The notes: generated from the sequence alone by a model not told the origin. Shown: positions 25,169 to 33,820, counted from the first letter of the stretch. The stretch is DNA of 64,000 bases from G963667675 sp965249215 (GCA_965249215.1 CBDFLN010000002.1:1860001-1924000); one strand, 5' to 3'. Translations and numbers: made by a program.

Positions 25169-27382
25169 ATGACCACCGGCGCCGAAGTCCTGGAGGGGCT
25201 GAACCCCGCCCAAAAACAGGCGGTCGAGACCGTTTCCGGCCCCCTGCTGATCATCGCCGGGCCAGGCAGCGGCAAGACCCGCGTCATTACCCACCGCATC
25301 GCCTACCTCGTCCGGGTGCAGGACATTAAGCCATGGCGCATTGCCGCCGTTACATTCACTAACAAGGCGGCCAGGGAGATGAAGGGCCGCCTGCAACGCC
25401 TGGTAGGGGCCCACAGCGACGCCTTGACCGCATGCACCTTCCATTCCTTCTGCGCTCTGCTGCTCCGCCGCAACGGCAGCCGAGTCGGGTTGTCCTCCAA
25501 CTACACCATCTACGACGCCGACGACCAGTTGGTCCTCATCAAGCAGGCCATGGAACTTGCCGAGATAGACCCCAAGCGGGTTCCGCCCCAGGCTGTACGG
25601 AGCGTCATCTCCAAAGCCAAAAGCGTACTGGTTGATTCGCAAGGGCTTGCCCAGAAAGCAGAGAATTACGCAGATGACCAAGCCGCCAGGGTCTATCACC
25701 ATTACGAGGAGCTACTGTCCCGCAACAACGCCGCCGACTTCGACGACCTGCTCATGCGGGCGGTCCAGTTGTTCCAGGAGCACCCCGACGTCCTAGAGTA
25801 TTACCAGCACCGCTATCTTCACCTGATGGTGGACGAATTTCAGGACACCAACGTCGCCCAATACCGGCTGGCCCGGCTGCTGGCCGGCCGGCACCGCAAC
25901 ATCTGCGTCGTCGGCGACCCCGACCAGTCCATCTACTCCTGGCGCAGCGCAGACATACGCAACATCCTCAGCTTCCGGCAGGACTATCCCGATGCTACTG
26001 TCGTCTCCCTGGAAGAAAACTACCGTTCCACCGGAAAGATTCTGGAGGCGGCCAAGGGCCTGATTGCGGCCAACGGCCAGCGGATTCATAAAGACCTGTT
26101 CACCCAGAACTCCGAAGGCCCGCCGGTGGAGGTGCACGAGGCCTACGACCAGGATGAAGAGGCCTCCTACGTCATCAGCGAGGTGGCTCGGCTGGTCCGG
26201 GAAGAGAAGATGCGGCCCGGCGACTGCGCGGTGATGTACCGGGTCAACGCCCAGTCCCGGGCCCTGGAAGAAGCCTGCCTCCAACAGGGCATGAAGTACC
26301 GCCTGGTGGGGGGCGTCCGCTTCTACCAGCGGCGGGAAGTCAAAGACCTGATGGCCTACCTAAGGGTGCTGCACAACCCTTCCGGCGACGTCAGTCTGGC
26401 ACGGGTGACTGGCGTTCCGCCCCGGGGCATCGGCGCCAAGACGATGCAGGACCTGGCAACGTGGGCGCAAGGGGAATATCTTTCCCTCTTTGCCGCCATG
26501 CAGCGCGTAGCCGCCGCCAAGCTGGCCGGAGAACCCTGCCCGGCCAAGCTGAACCCACGGGCCATCAACGCCGTCACGACCTTGGTCGGCCTGCTGGATG
26601 GGCTACTCGAACAGGCAAGCCAGCTGAAGGTTGTTGACCTGATCGACCTGGTGCTGGAAGACTCCGGGTTGAGGCGCTTCATCCAAGAAGGGGACCAGCA
26701 GGACGACCGTGAGGAAGAGCGCTGGGAAAACATCCTGGAGCTTCGGCAGGTGGCCCAGGAGTTCAACGCCGAAGCCCCTCCTGACGGCCTGGCCACGCTG
26801 CTGGAAAGGCTGTCTCTAGTGGCTGACGTGGACGGCTACGAAGAGTCGGAGGAATCGGTGACGCTGATCACCCTCCACCAGTCCAAGGGCTTGGAGTTTC
26901 CGGCAGTGTTCATCGTCGGCCTGGAAGAGGGGCTGCTTCCCCACAGCCGTTCCATGGAAAGCCCAAACCAACTGGAAGAGGAACGGCGCTTATGCTACGT
27001 CGGCATCACCCGGGCCCAACGGCGGCTGTACCTGCTCCGGGCCTTTAGGCGTGGGTTCATGGGCCGGGGCGGGCCCACCTTGGCCTCGCGGTTCCTGCGG
27101 GACATACCCCAGGACCTGATTTCCCCGGGACGTACAACCCAACCGGAAGCCGCCAGAAAGCCCTCACGCGTGGTCTGGACAGAAATGGCGTCCGCGCAAC
27201 CACCGCCCAAGCCCGCTCTCCACGTCGGCGACCTGGTACGCCACTCATCATTCGGAGAAGGCGTGGTCATGGGCTACGAACCCGACGGGCTGGATGTTCA
27301 GGTCACCGTGGCCTTCAGCGACGGCGTCGGTCAGAAACGCCTCCTTCTCAGCTTCGCCCCCCTGGAAAAAATAGAGGGTTAA
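25169..27382 (+). CDS. pcrA: UvrD/PcrA-type superfamily 1 DNA helicase
   Basis: 737 residues. SF1A motifs run in order: LNPAQKQAVETV (Q motif), IAGPGSGKTRVIT (Walker A, about 29-41), AVTFTNKAAREM, MVDEFQDTN (Walker B), VVGDPDQSIYSWRSAD, LEENYRST, VTLITLHQSKGLEFPAVFIVGLEEG and RRLCYVGITRAQRRLYL. The C-terminal VGDLVRHSSFGEGVVMGYE tudor-like segment, which binds RNA polymerase in PcrA, is present. It is a 3' to 5' helicase used in repair and in clearing blocked forks. It has no apparent 5' leader or Shine-Dalgarno. It stands alone. Confidence 0.95.
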   Translation: MTTGAEVLEGLNPAQKQAVETVSGPLLIIAGPGSGKTRVITHRIAYLVRVQDIKPWRIAAVTFTNKAAREMKGRLQRLVGAHSDALTACTFHSFCALLLRRNGSRVGLSSNYTIYDADDQLVLIKQAMELAEIDPKRVPPQAVRSVISKAKSVLVDSQGLAQKAENYADDQAARVYHHYEELLSRNNAADFDDLLMRAVQLFQEHPDVLEYYQHRYLHLMVDEFQDTNVAQYRLARLLAGRHRNICVVGDPDQSIYSWRSADIRNILSFRQDYPDATVVSLEENYRSTGKILEAAKGLIAANGQRIHKDLFTQNSEGPPVEVHEAYDQDEEASYVISEVARLVREEKMRPGDCAVMYRVNAQSRALEEACLQQGMKYRLVGGVRFYQRREVKDLMAYLRVLHNPSGDVSLARVTGVPPRGIGAKTMQDLATWAQGEYLSLFAAMQRVAAAKLAGEPCPAKLNPRAINAVTTLVGLLDGLLEQASQLKVVDLIDLVLEDSGLRRFIQEGDQQDDREEERWENILELRQVAQEFNAEAPPDGLATLLERLSLVADVDGYEESEESVTLITLHQSKGLEFPAVFIVGLEEGLLPHSRSMESPNQLEEERRLCYVGITRAQRRLYLLRAFRRGFMGRGGPTLASRFLRDIPQDLISPGRTTQPEAARKPSRVVWTEMASAQPPPKPALHVGDLVRHSSFGEGVVMGYEPDGLDVQVTVAFSDGVGQKRLLLSFAPLEKIEG

Positions 27383-27437
27383 AGAAGCAACCGCCACACC
27401 GCCTTCCGAGGGGCAGCCCCCGCCCTCTAGCCAAACA

Positions 27438-27466
27438 TTGACAGGGCCACTCCCGCGAGGGATGAT
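27438..27466 (+). promoter_or_regulatory. Promoter for the zinc alcohol dehydrogenase
   Basis: TTGACA (27438-27443) with GATGAT (27461-27466) at 17-base spacing. The -35 is perfect and the -10 matches at four positions. Confidence 0.55.
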
Positions 27467-27501
27467 AGCCTCCGATTACCCTATTAGGAGGCTAGCCAAC
27501 A

Positions 27502-28602
27502 ATGAAGACCAAGGCCGCAGTGCTCTACGAGGTACGCCAACCCCTGGTCATTGAGGAAGTAGAACTGGACGACCCCAAGCAGGGAGAGGTGCTGGTAAAG
27601 GTGGGCGCGGCCGGAATTTGCCGCAGCGACCATCACTTCATGTACGGCGATGCACCCATTGCCCTGCCCGTGGTGCTGGGCCACGAAGGCGCAGGCATTG
27701 TGGAGAAGGTGGGCCCGGGAGTGACCTCGGTCGAGCCGGGCCAGCAGGTCATCCTGTCCTTCGTCCCCTCCTGCGGCCGGTGCAAGTCCTGCCTGGCAGG
27801 CCATGCCAATATTTGCGACAGCCACATGGCCTCCGGCCCCAAAATGTACGACGGCACCTGCCGGCTGCACAAGGGCGGCCAGGACATCCACCACATGGGG
27901 AAGGTAGCCTGCTTCGCCGAACACGCGGTGGTCCCAGAGACCGGCTGCGTGCCCACTCCAGCGCCCATCCCTATGGACAAGGCGGCCATGATCGGTTGCT
28001 GCGTTCCCACCGGCGTCGGCGCGGTCCTCTACTCGGCCAACGTCCAGCCCGGCAGCACCGTGGCGGTGGTGGGCTGCGGCGGCGTGGGCGTCAACGTGAT
28101 TATGGGGGCGCGGCTGGTCAATGCCTCCAAGATAATCGCCGTCGACATCCGCGAGAGCCAGTTGGAATTCGCCATGAAATTCGGAGCCACTCACTCGGTC
28201 AACGCATCGGACCGGGACCCCGTGGCTCAAGTGAAGGAACTTACTGGCGGGCGCGGGGCCGACTACACCTTCGAAGTCCTCGGCGCCGCCGACACCATCA
28301 AGGCAGCCTATGACATGTGCGCCAAGAAAGGCACGGTGACCGTAGTCGGCATCGCCCCCTTCGGCGCCGAAGCCCCCATCAACGCCGTGGACCTGGTCCG
28401 AAACGAAAAGACGTTGAGGGGCACCTACTACGGCTCGGCCCGCGCCCAGGTGGACTTCCCGGTTTTGGCGGACATGTACCTGTCGGGCAAGTTGGACCTG
28501 GACAGCCTGGTGCTCCGTCATTACTCGCTGGACCAGATAAACGAGGCCTACGGGGACATGGACAAGGGAGAGATCGGCCGCGGGGCCATAATGTTTGACT
28601 AG
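27502..28602 (+). CDS. Zinc-dependent alcohol dehydrogenase (MDR superfamily)
   Basis: 366 residues with AGGAGG 9 bases upstream of the ATG. The catalytic zinc ligands are C40, H61 (GHEGAG) and C166. The structural zinc site is C91-x2-C94-x2-C97-x7-C105. The Rossmann GCGGVG is at 191-196 with DIRES placing an acidic residue for NAD. It belongs to the class III-like alcohol/formaldehyde dehydrogenase branch and oxidises alcohols to aldehydes, or a thiol adduct such as S-hydroxymethyl-mycothiol. Substrate is not determined. It precedes the GNAT gene by 57 bases. Confidence 0.9.
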   Translation: MKTKAAVLYEVRQPLVIEEVELDDPKQGEVLVKVGAAGICRSDHHFMYGDAPIALPVVLGHEGAGIVEKVGPGVTSVEPGQQVILSFVPSCGRCKSCLAGHANICDSHMASGPKMYDGTCRLHKGGQDIHHMGKVACFAEHAVVPETGCVPTPAPIPMDKAAMIGCCVPTGVGAVLYSANVQPGSTVAVVGCGGVGVNVIMGARLVNASKIIAVDIRESQLEFAMKFGATHSVNASDRDPVAQVKELTGGRGADYTFEVLGAADTIKAAYDMCAKKGTVTVVGIAPFGAEAPINAVDLVRNEKTLRGTYYGSARAQVDFPVLADMYLSGKLDLDSLVLRHYSLDQINEAYGDMDKGEIGRGAIMFD

Positions 28603-28659
28603 CAACCAACCGGCCCGCCTAGGATCCCAGGGTCCAAAGGGCCAAATAGCCGAGACAAG

Positions 28660-29094
28660 ATGGACGGTGTCGTGGTGAAGCTGGTGGTGTCCGAGCCCGA
28701 GTTGGACTCAGCCATGCAAGTCCGGTTCCGGGTCTTCGTTTCCGAACAAGGGGTGCCGCCCGAGGAAGAGCTTGACGAGGCCGACGCCGGAGCCATCCAC
28801 GCCATCGCCCTGGTCAGGGGTCAAGTCGTAGGGACAGGCCGGTTATTGCTTGACGATGACGACGCCGCCCGCATCGGACGCATGGCGGTGGATTTGGACC
28901 GGCGGCGGCAAGGGATCGGCGGACAAATTCTGGTGTTCCTGGAAGACACCGCCCGGGCAGAAGGAGCGCAGCGTGTGACGCTCCACGCCCAGGAATACGT
29001 CAAGAGCTTCTACGCCGCCCACGGCTACCGGGAACACGGTAGCAGCTTCCTGGAGGCCAACATCCCCCACGTCGAGATGCGCAAAGACCTGTGA
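28660..29094 (+). CDS. GNAT-family N-acetyltransferase
   Basis: 144 residues. The acetyl-CoA pyrophosphate loop is RRQGIGG (82-88), after the IGRMAVDLD strand. FRVFVSEQGVPPEEELDE is the ElaA-type N-terminal block, and YVKSFYAAHGYREHG is the usual C-terminal motif B. It would acetylate a small amine or protein N-terminus; substrate is unknown. It follows the alcohol dehydrogenase closely and may be read from the same promoter. No clear ribosome-binding site precedes the chosen ATG, so an internal GTG is possible. Confidence 0.85.
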   Translation: MDGVVVKLVVSEPELDSAMQVRFRVFVSEQGVPPEEELDEADAGAIHAIALVRGQVVGTGRLLLDDDDAARIGRMAVDLDRRRQGIGGQILVFLEDTARAEGAQRVTLHAQEYVKSFYAAHGYREHGSSFLEANIPHVEMRKDL

Positions 29095-29179
29095 CAGGAA
29101 CCCTGGCATAAATTGCCGAGGTTCATAGTCAGTCGCAAGTCACAGGGCCAGGCCCAAGTAGCCCAATGTCAGGAGCCGG

Positions 29180-29209
29180 TTGACAATAGACGTCAAGACG
29201 TCTTACTCT
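29180..29209 (+). promoter_or_regulatory. Candidate autoregulated promoter of the methyltransferase gene
   Basis: A perfect TTGACA (29180-29185) is followed by two GACGTC palindromes (29189-29194 and 29197-29202) separated by two bases. A weak -10 (TACTCT, 29204-29209) lies 8 bases before the ATG. AAGACGTCTT is itself a 10-base palindrome. The position between -35 and -10 suits an operator. Confidence 0.4.
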
Positions 29210-29216
29210 TTCCTGG

Positions 29217-30395
29217 ATGTCCTCTCCGCTGAAAAGTCCTCCAGGCCAGGTTCGTGACGCCATCATCCAGGTCTTGAACAAGTCACCCGCTCCGCTCACT
29301 GTCAAGGACATAACGGAAAAGGTGCAAGAAGAGATCGGGGAAACTCCTGCTTCTTCGATACGCTCTTATCTCCGGTTGAACACCCCAGGCGTTTTCGTCA
29401 GGGAAAGTCGAGGCGTCTACCGTGTTCGGGACAAGACATCGAACCATAGGCAAAAGCATTTTGAAGCTCTGCAAGAACTGGAACCCCCATTCCAATACGG
29501 ACAATCTTTGCTGCACCACGACAATTGCTTTACTTGGATTGAGCAGCAGCCCCAAAATGCATTTCATGCGGTAGTCACCGACCCTCCCTACGGCCTTCAC
29601 GAATACTCCGAGGAGCAACAGAGTAAACTGCGCCGGCGCAAGGGGGGCGTATGGAGGAAGCCGCCGTCCTTCGATGGAAATACCCGCTCCCCGTTGCCGC
29701 GGTTCACCACGCTGGACGACAAACAGCTTGATGCCCTTGCTGATTTCTTCTCAGTATGGGCGAGTGTATTGAAGCCCGTGCTGGTCCCGGGTGCCAACGT
29801 GTTAGTAGCTTCCAACCCGTTGGTGTCTCACATCGTATCCAACTCGCTGGCCAGAGCTGGGTTTGAACGTCGTGGCGAGATTATTCGTTTGACCATGACC
29901 ATGCGTGGAGGCGACAGGCCTAAAGGCGCTCACCAGGAGTTCAACGACGTAAGCGTTTTGCCCAGGTCTATGTGGGAACCATGGTTGCTGTTCCGTAAAC
30001 CCCTTGAAGGGCGCGTACAGGACAACTTGAGGAAATGGGGCGTAGGCGGGTTCCGTCGCCCGGATCCCGATAGACCCTTCGGAGACGTGATACAGTCGGT
30101 CCCTACAAGGCCTGCAGAGCGAAAACTGGCGCCCCATCCCAGCCTTAAACCGCAATCATTTCTTCGGCGGTTGGTGCGGGCCGTGCTGCCTCTGGGGAAT
30201 GGCGTGATTCTCGACCCCTTTGCCGGGTCCGGCTCTACGTTGGCTGCCAGCAACGCGGTAGGCTACCAGAGTATCGGGGTTGAGAAAGACAGGTATTATT
30301 TCCTGATGGCACGGGAAGCCATTCCTAGGCTTTCTGATTACGCGGTTAACGGAGTGGTGGGAAGCGGTAGACCCAGCTCTCGCGGAGCTTTCTGA
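29217..30395 (+). CDS. Type II DNA methyltransferase (beta class, N4-C or N6-A)
   Basis: 392 residues. An N-terminal winged-helix of the HARE-HTH kind (about 7-70) precedes the catalytic part. DPPY (motif IV) is at residues 122-125 and FAGSGST (motif I, SAM binding) at about 335-341. That order, motif IV before motif I, defines the beta class of amino-methyltransferases. EKDRYYFLMARE continues the SAM pocket. It protects the host by methylating adenine N6 or cytosine N4 at an unknown site. The 3' end overlaps the convergent restriction gene by 50 bases. No Shine-Dalgarno precedes the ATG, so the transcript may be leaderless. Confidence 0.85.
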   Translation: MSSPLKSPPGQVRDAIIQVLNKSPAPLTVKDITEKVQEEIGETPASSIRSYLRLNTPGVFVRESRGVYRVRDKTSNHRQKHFEALQELEPPFQYGQSLLHHDNCFTWIEQQPQNAFHAVVTDPPYGLHEYSEEQQSKLRRRKGGVWRKPPSFDGNTRSPLPRFTTLDDKQLDALADFFSVWASVLKPVLVPGANVLVASNPLVSHIVSNSLARAGFERRGEIIRLTMTMRGGDRPKGAHQEFNDVSVLPRSMWEPWLLFRKPLEGRVQDNLRKWGVGGFRRPDPDRPFGDVIQSVPTRPAERKLAPHPSLKPQSFLRRLVRAVLPLGNGVILDPFAGSGSTLAASNAVGYQSIGVEKDRYYFLMAREAIPRLSDYAVNGVVGSGRPSSRGAF

Positions 30396-30960
30396 TCCCC
30401 TCTTGATGTAACGTGGCAGTCCTGGTCCCGAGTTCTCCCCTGGGATTGCGCCGAAAATCGTCCACTGTAACTTGGCCTAGGTAGACCTCGGTAAACGTTA
30501 GCGGGAGCCGGTCGTTGGCCGGTTCGGTACTGTTGTCCACCTCATATACAAACACGCACATCCACTGGTTCCTTGCTCCGTGGGTGTCCACTGCGCCGCC
30601 CCGTTTGCGGGTCGTCTTCACCTCAATCCCCTGTTCGCCCGCCCTGACGGCGTTCTGTGGATATATTCCTTGCACAACAAGGTCAGGGTGCCCGTTGAAA
30701 TACCGGTTTTCCACCAGCGTTCTAGCATGGGTAGCCAAGCTGGCCGTGAGCATGTCAGACAATACCCCGGACAGAATTGCGGGGCGAAGCATGTCGTCCA
30801 GCCGCCGCAGCCCTTTGGACGTCAAGTGTTCGTTTACGTCGAAGAAAAAATCGTAGACGTCCGTCAAGGCCAGCCGAAAGTCGTCGGGCCTTAACTCATA
30901 CGGAAGGGCCAAGCCTGCGTTGAAGCCTTCCTGGTCGACGACGTTTCTCACTAGAGGCAT
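30346..30960 (-). CDS. Probable type II restriction endonuclease (PD-(D/E)XK)
   Basis: 204 residues. GHPDLVVQG (D93) followed by EQGIEVKTTRKRGG (E113, K115) forms a clear PD-(D/E)XK nuclease core. A mostly helical N-terminal region (about 1-85) may bind DNA. It converges on the methyltransferase with overlapping 3' ends, the classic arrangement of a type II restriction-modification pair, so cleavage of the unmethylated site is the expected role. I cannot assign the recognition sequence. The start lacks a Shine-Dalgarno but has TATCAT about 40 bases upstream. Confidence 0.75.
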   Translation of the reverse strand: MPLVRNVVDQEGFNAGLALPYELRPDDFRLALTDVYDFFFDVNEHLTSKGLRRLDDMLRPAILSGVLSDMLTASLATHARTLVENRYFNGHPDLVVQGIYPQNAVRAGEQGIEVKTTRKRGGAVDTHGARNQWMCVFVYEVDNSTEPANDRLPLTFTEVYLGQVTVDDFRRNPRGELGTRTATLHQEGIRKLRESWVYRFPPLR

Positions 30961-31030
30961 TATTCAGGCCCAACTTTGTAGGGTGTCGCTATGATACCCG
31001 GGTCCACAGCCCCCAGCCCCAAGCCTCCGA

Positions 31031-31330
31031 TTACCCGGTGAGCACCGGCTCGATCACCCTGACCTCGGTCTTGGCGATGAGGCTGCCCGGGAGGGCGCCC
31101 AGGGCCTTGCGCTCCGGTGAAGTCACGTAGGCCGTCGATTTTTTCTCGATGTCCTCAACGCTGTCGAAGTTGCGGACCCAGATGAACTCGGTGCGCTCGG
31201 CGTTGACCCAGGTGCGCTCCACCGGAATCCCGTACTTGGCGTGAAGCGGCCGGAGCTGCTCCTCGAACACCTTGAGCCATTCGTCCATCTTCCCATTGTT
31301 GATCGTGTAAATCCGTAGCTGGGAAACCAT
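31031..31330 (-). CDS. NIPSNAP-family protein
   Basis: 99 residues with the NIPSNAP ferredoxin-like pattern: QLRIYTINNGKMDEWLKVFEEQLRPLHAKYGI, then TEFIWVRNFDSVEDIEKKSTAYVTSPERKAL. Such small dimeric alpha-beta barrels are common in Chloroflexota and often accompany oxidoreductase pathways, but no reaction is assigned. The ATG has GGAGGAG upstream. It stands between the restriction gene and the PD-(D/E)XK-like protein, with no sign of a functional link. Confidence 0.8.
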   Translation of the reverse strand: MVSQLRIYTINNGKMDEWLKVFEEQLRPLHAKYGIPVERTWVNAERTEFIWVRNFDSVEDIEKKSTAYVTSPERKALGALPGSLIAKTEVRVIEPVLTG

Positions 31331-31411
31331 TATTCTCCTCCTAGTCTATTTGTCGTAGCTCGATATTAAACATACCGACAAGATATGCAGGAACTGGGCG
31401 GTTGTTTGACT

Positions 31412-32143
31412 TCAGAGCATCTGAAAATAGTCGTAAACACAGATAAGCCGCCTCCCTCCAACCGTAAGTTCATGAGCGTGCAATCCGGACTGCCCATTGT
31501 TCAACGGTTTGCCGCCCGCGACCTCGGTAAACCTTTCGAAGTCGCTCCAGTTAGCCTTGCCCTTGTGCTCGTCGTACTCGCTGGTCCTAAAGACCAGAAC
31601 ATAGAATATTGATACATCCTTCTGCCTGGCAACCGTCCCGGCAGTTCCGGTCAGGAGTTGGTAACCGACCTTGGAGAATCTGGAATCGCACGGCTCAGAG
31701 GTTTCTGAGAAGTACAGCGATAGCAAATTCTTTACCCTGTCACACGCTCGTGACCGTGGATTCCTGGTTAGCTCACGGACCGCGGCCAGGTACCTTTCGC
31801 ACAGCGTCTTGTCGCCGAACGACTCATCTACCTTGGCTTCTAAACCAACAAATAGATTGGACTTAGAGTCGGTAAGACCGAAGATGCCGAGGTCAAGATT
31901 GCTTGGGTTTCCCCTGTAGTGGTCGAAGCTCGCTCGGAACTCTGGTGTCGCCGTCTCCAGTTTAACCGGCTGACCCAAGATCGAGGCTATGCGCGTCGCC
32001 AAAATCTTGGCGCCGTTCCGATTCAGAATGAAATCCGCCAGGGAATAAGCGCTGCGCCCCTTTTTCCAATGGTTGCTCCTTACGCAGACCTTCCACTGCT
32101 CCAGGGTCGCTAAATCATCTCCCTTATGGCTTGTAATTCTCAT
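31412..32143 (-). CDS. PD-(D/E)XK nuclease-like protein of unknown role
   Basis: 243 residues. NLDLGIFGLTDSKSNLFVGLEAKVDESFG contains D84 and E102-x-K104, the spacing of a PD-(D/E)XK active site. A helical N-terminal segment and a C-terminal FYVLVFRTSEYDEHKG and GGRRLICVYDYF surround it. Such proteins occur among restriction and repair nucleases and in the DUF6946-like group. It lies one gene away from a restriction-modification pair, so it could be a further defence nuclease, but it has no partner methylase of its own. Assignment is by motif only. Confidence 0.55.
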   Translation of the reverse strand: MRITSHKGDDLATLEQWKVCVRSNHWKKGRSAYSLADFILNRNGAKILATRIASILGQPVKLETATPEFRASFDHYRGNPSNLDLGIFGLTDSKSNLFVGLEAKVDESFGDKTLCERYLAAVRELTRNPRSRACDRVKNLLSLYFSETSEPCDSRFSKVGYQLLTGTAGTVARQKDVSIFYVLVFRTSEYDEHKGKANWSDFERFTEVAGGKPLNNGQSGLHAHELTVGGRRLICVYDYFQML

Positions 32144-32224
32144 CGTCTGTCGACTAAGGGGGATTAACCCCGCGGTCTGGGTAGCCCTGCTTCCGTGCTA
32201 CCCACACTCCAGTGGTAGGGGCAC

Positions 32225-32935
32225 CTAGCCCAGCTTGAAGCGCTTGTACGACTCCGCATACTTGCATCCCGCCTTGGCGCCCGCCTCTCCCTTCCAATTC
32301 CTCATGTGAAAGCCCACGTCATAGTCTCCTATCTGGGATGCGTGCTGTTTCAAAGCCTGGACGCTCCTGTCGATATAGTCCGTCACGTCGACGTAGTGGT
32401 CTGCGTCATCCCCGGCCCACACCCATACCTCCCGGACCTTGTGGGGTTCGAGTCCTTCTTCTAGAAGCTCCGGGAAGGTCAGCCGGTCCCGCGCCGAGGG
32501 AAACACCGCAGCCATGGACGCCTCCCCGGCCGCCAGGTGGTCTGGATGGTCTATCCAGCCGTCGACGTCGATCTTGCGCACAGGGCTTGGGCAGATTAGA
32601 ACGTCGGGCTTGTACCGCCTGATCGCTCTGGCGATGTCCCGCCGCAGCGACAGGGTCGGCTCCAGCATGGCGTCCTCGTATCCGAGAAACACCACGTCAT
32701 GTAGCCCCAACACTTTCCCGGCGTTCCGTTGCTCCTCCTGCCGGACCTCCACCAGTTTTTCCCTGCTCATATCGGGGTCCGAGCTTCCCTTGCTGCCGTC
32801 GGTGCACACCACGTAGACCACTTCCCATCCCTCGGCGCACCACCTGGCCGCCGTGCCCGAGCAACCGTACTCGGCATCATCGGCGTGGGCGAAGACAGCC
32901 ATCCCCCGCCGGTAAGGTTCTTCCTGCTCAGCCAT
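32225..32935 (-). CDS. PIG-L (LmbE-like) family deacetylase
   Basis: 236 residues. The zinc site is AHADD (16-20, the family's usual AHPDD) with HPDH near residue 135, plus VVYVVCTDGSKGSSDP. These enzymes remove N-acetyl groups from GlcNAc-type sugars, as in GlcNAc-PI and the mycothiol and bacillithiol precursors. Substrate cannot be assigned here. Start ATG at 32935 follows GGGAGGCGGCG. A weak hairpin (GGGTAGC / GCTACCC, 32179-32203) lies beyond its stop. Confidence 0.85.
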   Translation of the reverse strand: MAEQEEPYRRGMAVFAHADDAEYGCSGTAARWCAEGWEVVYVVCTDGSKGSSDPDMSREKLVEVRQEEQRNAGKVLGLHDVVFLGYEDAMLEPTLSLRRDIARAIRRYKPDVLICPSPVRKIDVDGWIDHPDHLAAGEASMAAVFPSARDRLTFPELLEEGLEPHKVREVWVWAGDDADHYVDVTDYIDRSVQALKQHASQIGDYDVGFHMRNWKGEAGAKAGCKYAESYKRFKLG

Positions 32936-33334
32936 TGATCGCCGCCTCCCGAAAATAACGGTTTTCCGCCACAGAATAACGCTCCCTGGGCTTGGCCCGG
33001 GGAGCGACCGCCGCCCTCGCGGCCCTGAGTTTCCAGTTTAGCATAGGTTACACCAGCAACCGTATGCGTCCGCCTTGGAGAGCAGTCTTCCCCCCAATGC
33101 AGACCATTGCCTAACGTGAGGCCCAGTGTTTTCCCTCGTATCTTAAACATGGACGTGACAGGCCCCCCGTTCGTCCCAAGGGAAGGGACCCCTACCCCTC
33201 GGTCAGGGGGTTCGTTCGTCGGACTTCTGACGCCGCGCCCGGGCGGAAGGCGCCCCTACCTGTCGGTCAGGAGGTCCGCTCGTCCTGAGGGAAATCGAAG
33301 GGCGAACGGACTTCTTGGGTGCCGGAAAGACCCG
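32936..33334. other. Gene-free stretch with an imperfect 64-bp direct repeat
   Basis: No convincing gene in about 400 bases. Two related blocks (33181-33220 and 33245-33284, offset 64 bases) share about 32 of 40 positions, including CCCCTACC and TCGGTCAGG. The right one continues into TCGTCCTGAGGGAAATCGAAGGG, reminiscent of the 23-bp tandem repeat at 53.9 kb in reverse complement. Confidence 0.55.
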
Positions 33335-33820
33335 CTACTTGGGCGTCTGCCCGGAGCGGCTCTTCCACCGGCGCGGGGACCGTCGGCGGGGCCGGGAAGG
33401 CCGGACCGGAGGCAGAGAATCCTCAGGAAGGACAACCGGAGTAGCAGGCGGGCTATCCGCGTCCGGGCTGTTTTCCAGCCTGTACCTGGCCCACATCACT
33501 TGGGTAGCCAACGTTATCAACAGGCCCGGTATCAGGATCATCACGGCAATGCCGATAGCGTCGCCCCCTTCCGCCAACGCCCTGCGGAAAATATTGCCAT
33601 ACAAGACCCCGCCGACCACCATGTGCGCCCACCCCAGGCCTTTTAGTGCCGGATGGTCGTGCCAGGGAGACCGGACTATCAGGACGCCCCATACCGGCCA
33701 CAAGACCCCGAACGGAGCTGTGACTACGGGCCACCCCAATATGAACGCGCCTATGAGGAACCAGTTCTGGTAGTACCAGGGGCGTTGAGGGCTGGGGGCT
33801 AAAGGGTCCGGTGGCTCCAC
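33335..33820 (-). CDS. Small membrane protein of unknown function
   Basis: 161 residues from the GTG at 33820, which follows GGGG and begins VEPPDPLAPSPQRPWYYQNW. A longer frame would overlap the upstream gene by 85 bases and is not preferred. Three or four hydrophobic segments are visible (WFLIGAFILGWPVVTAPFG, VLWPVWGVLIV, LGWAHMVVGGVLYGNIF, IGIAVMILIPGLLITLATQV). The C-terminal tail is Pro/Arg-rich (PPVRPSRPRRRSPRRW) and probably cytoplasmic. It follows the 87-residue gene by 17 bases and is likely translated with it. Not recognised. Confidence 0.55.
   Translation of the reverse strand: MEPPDPLAPSPQRPWYYQNWFLIGAFILGWPVVTAPFGVLWPVWGVLIVRSPWHDHPALKGLGWAHMVVGGVLYGNIFRRALAEGGDAIGIAVMILIPGLLITLATQVMWARYRLENSPDADSPPATPVVLPEDSLPPVRPSRPRRRSPRRWKSRSGQTPK

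Noticed and set aside
24926..25702. N-terminal extension of the class V aminotransferase frame to 629 codons
   Set aside because: The extra part lies over the divergent promoter and pcrA, has no family likeness, and a good GTG start with a ribosome-binding site exists at 24925.
27484..28605. 373-codon antisense frame over the alcohol dehydrogenase
   Set aside because: Mirror of a complete zinc dehydrogenase; His-rich composition with no motif.
32443..32465. GGTTCGAGTCC resembling a tRNA T-arm
   Set aside because: Lies inside the PIG-L gene and no other arms of a tRNA can be folded.
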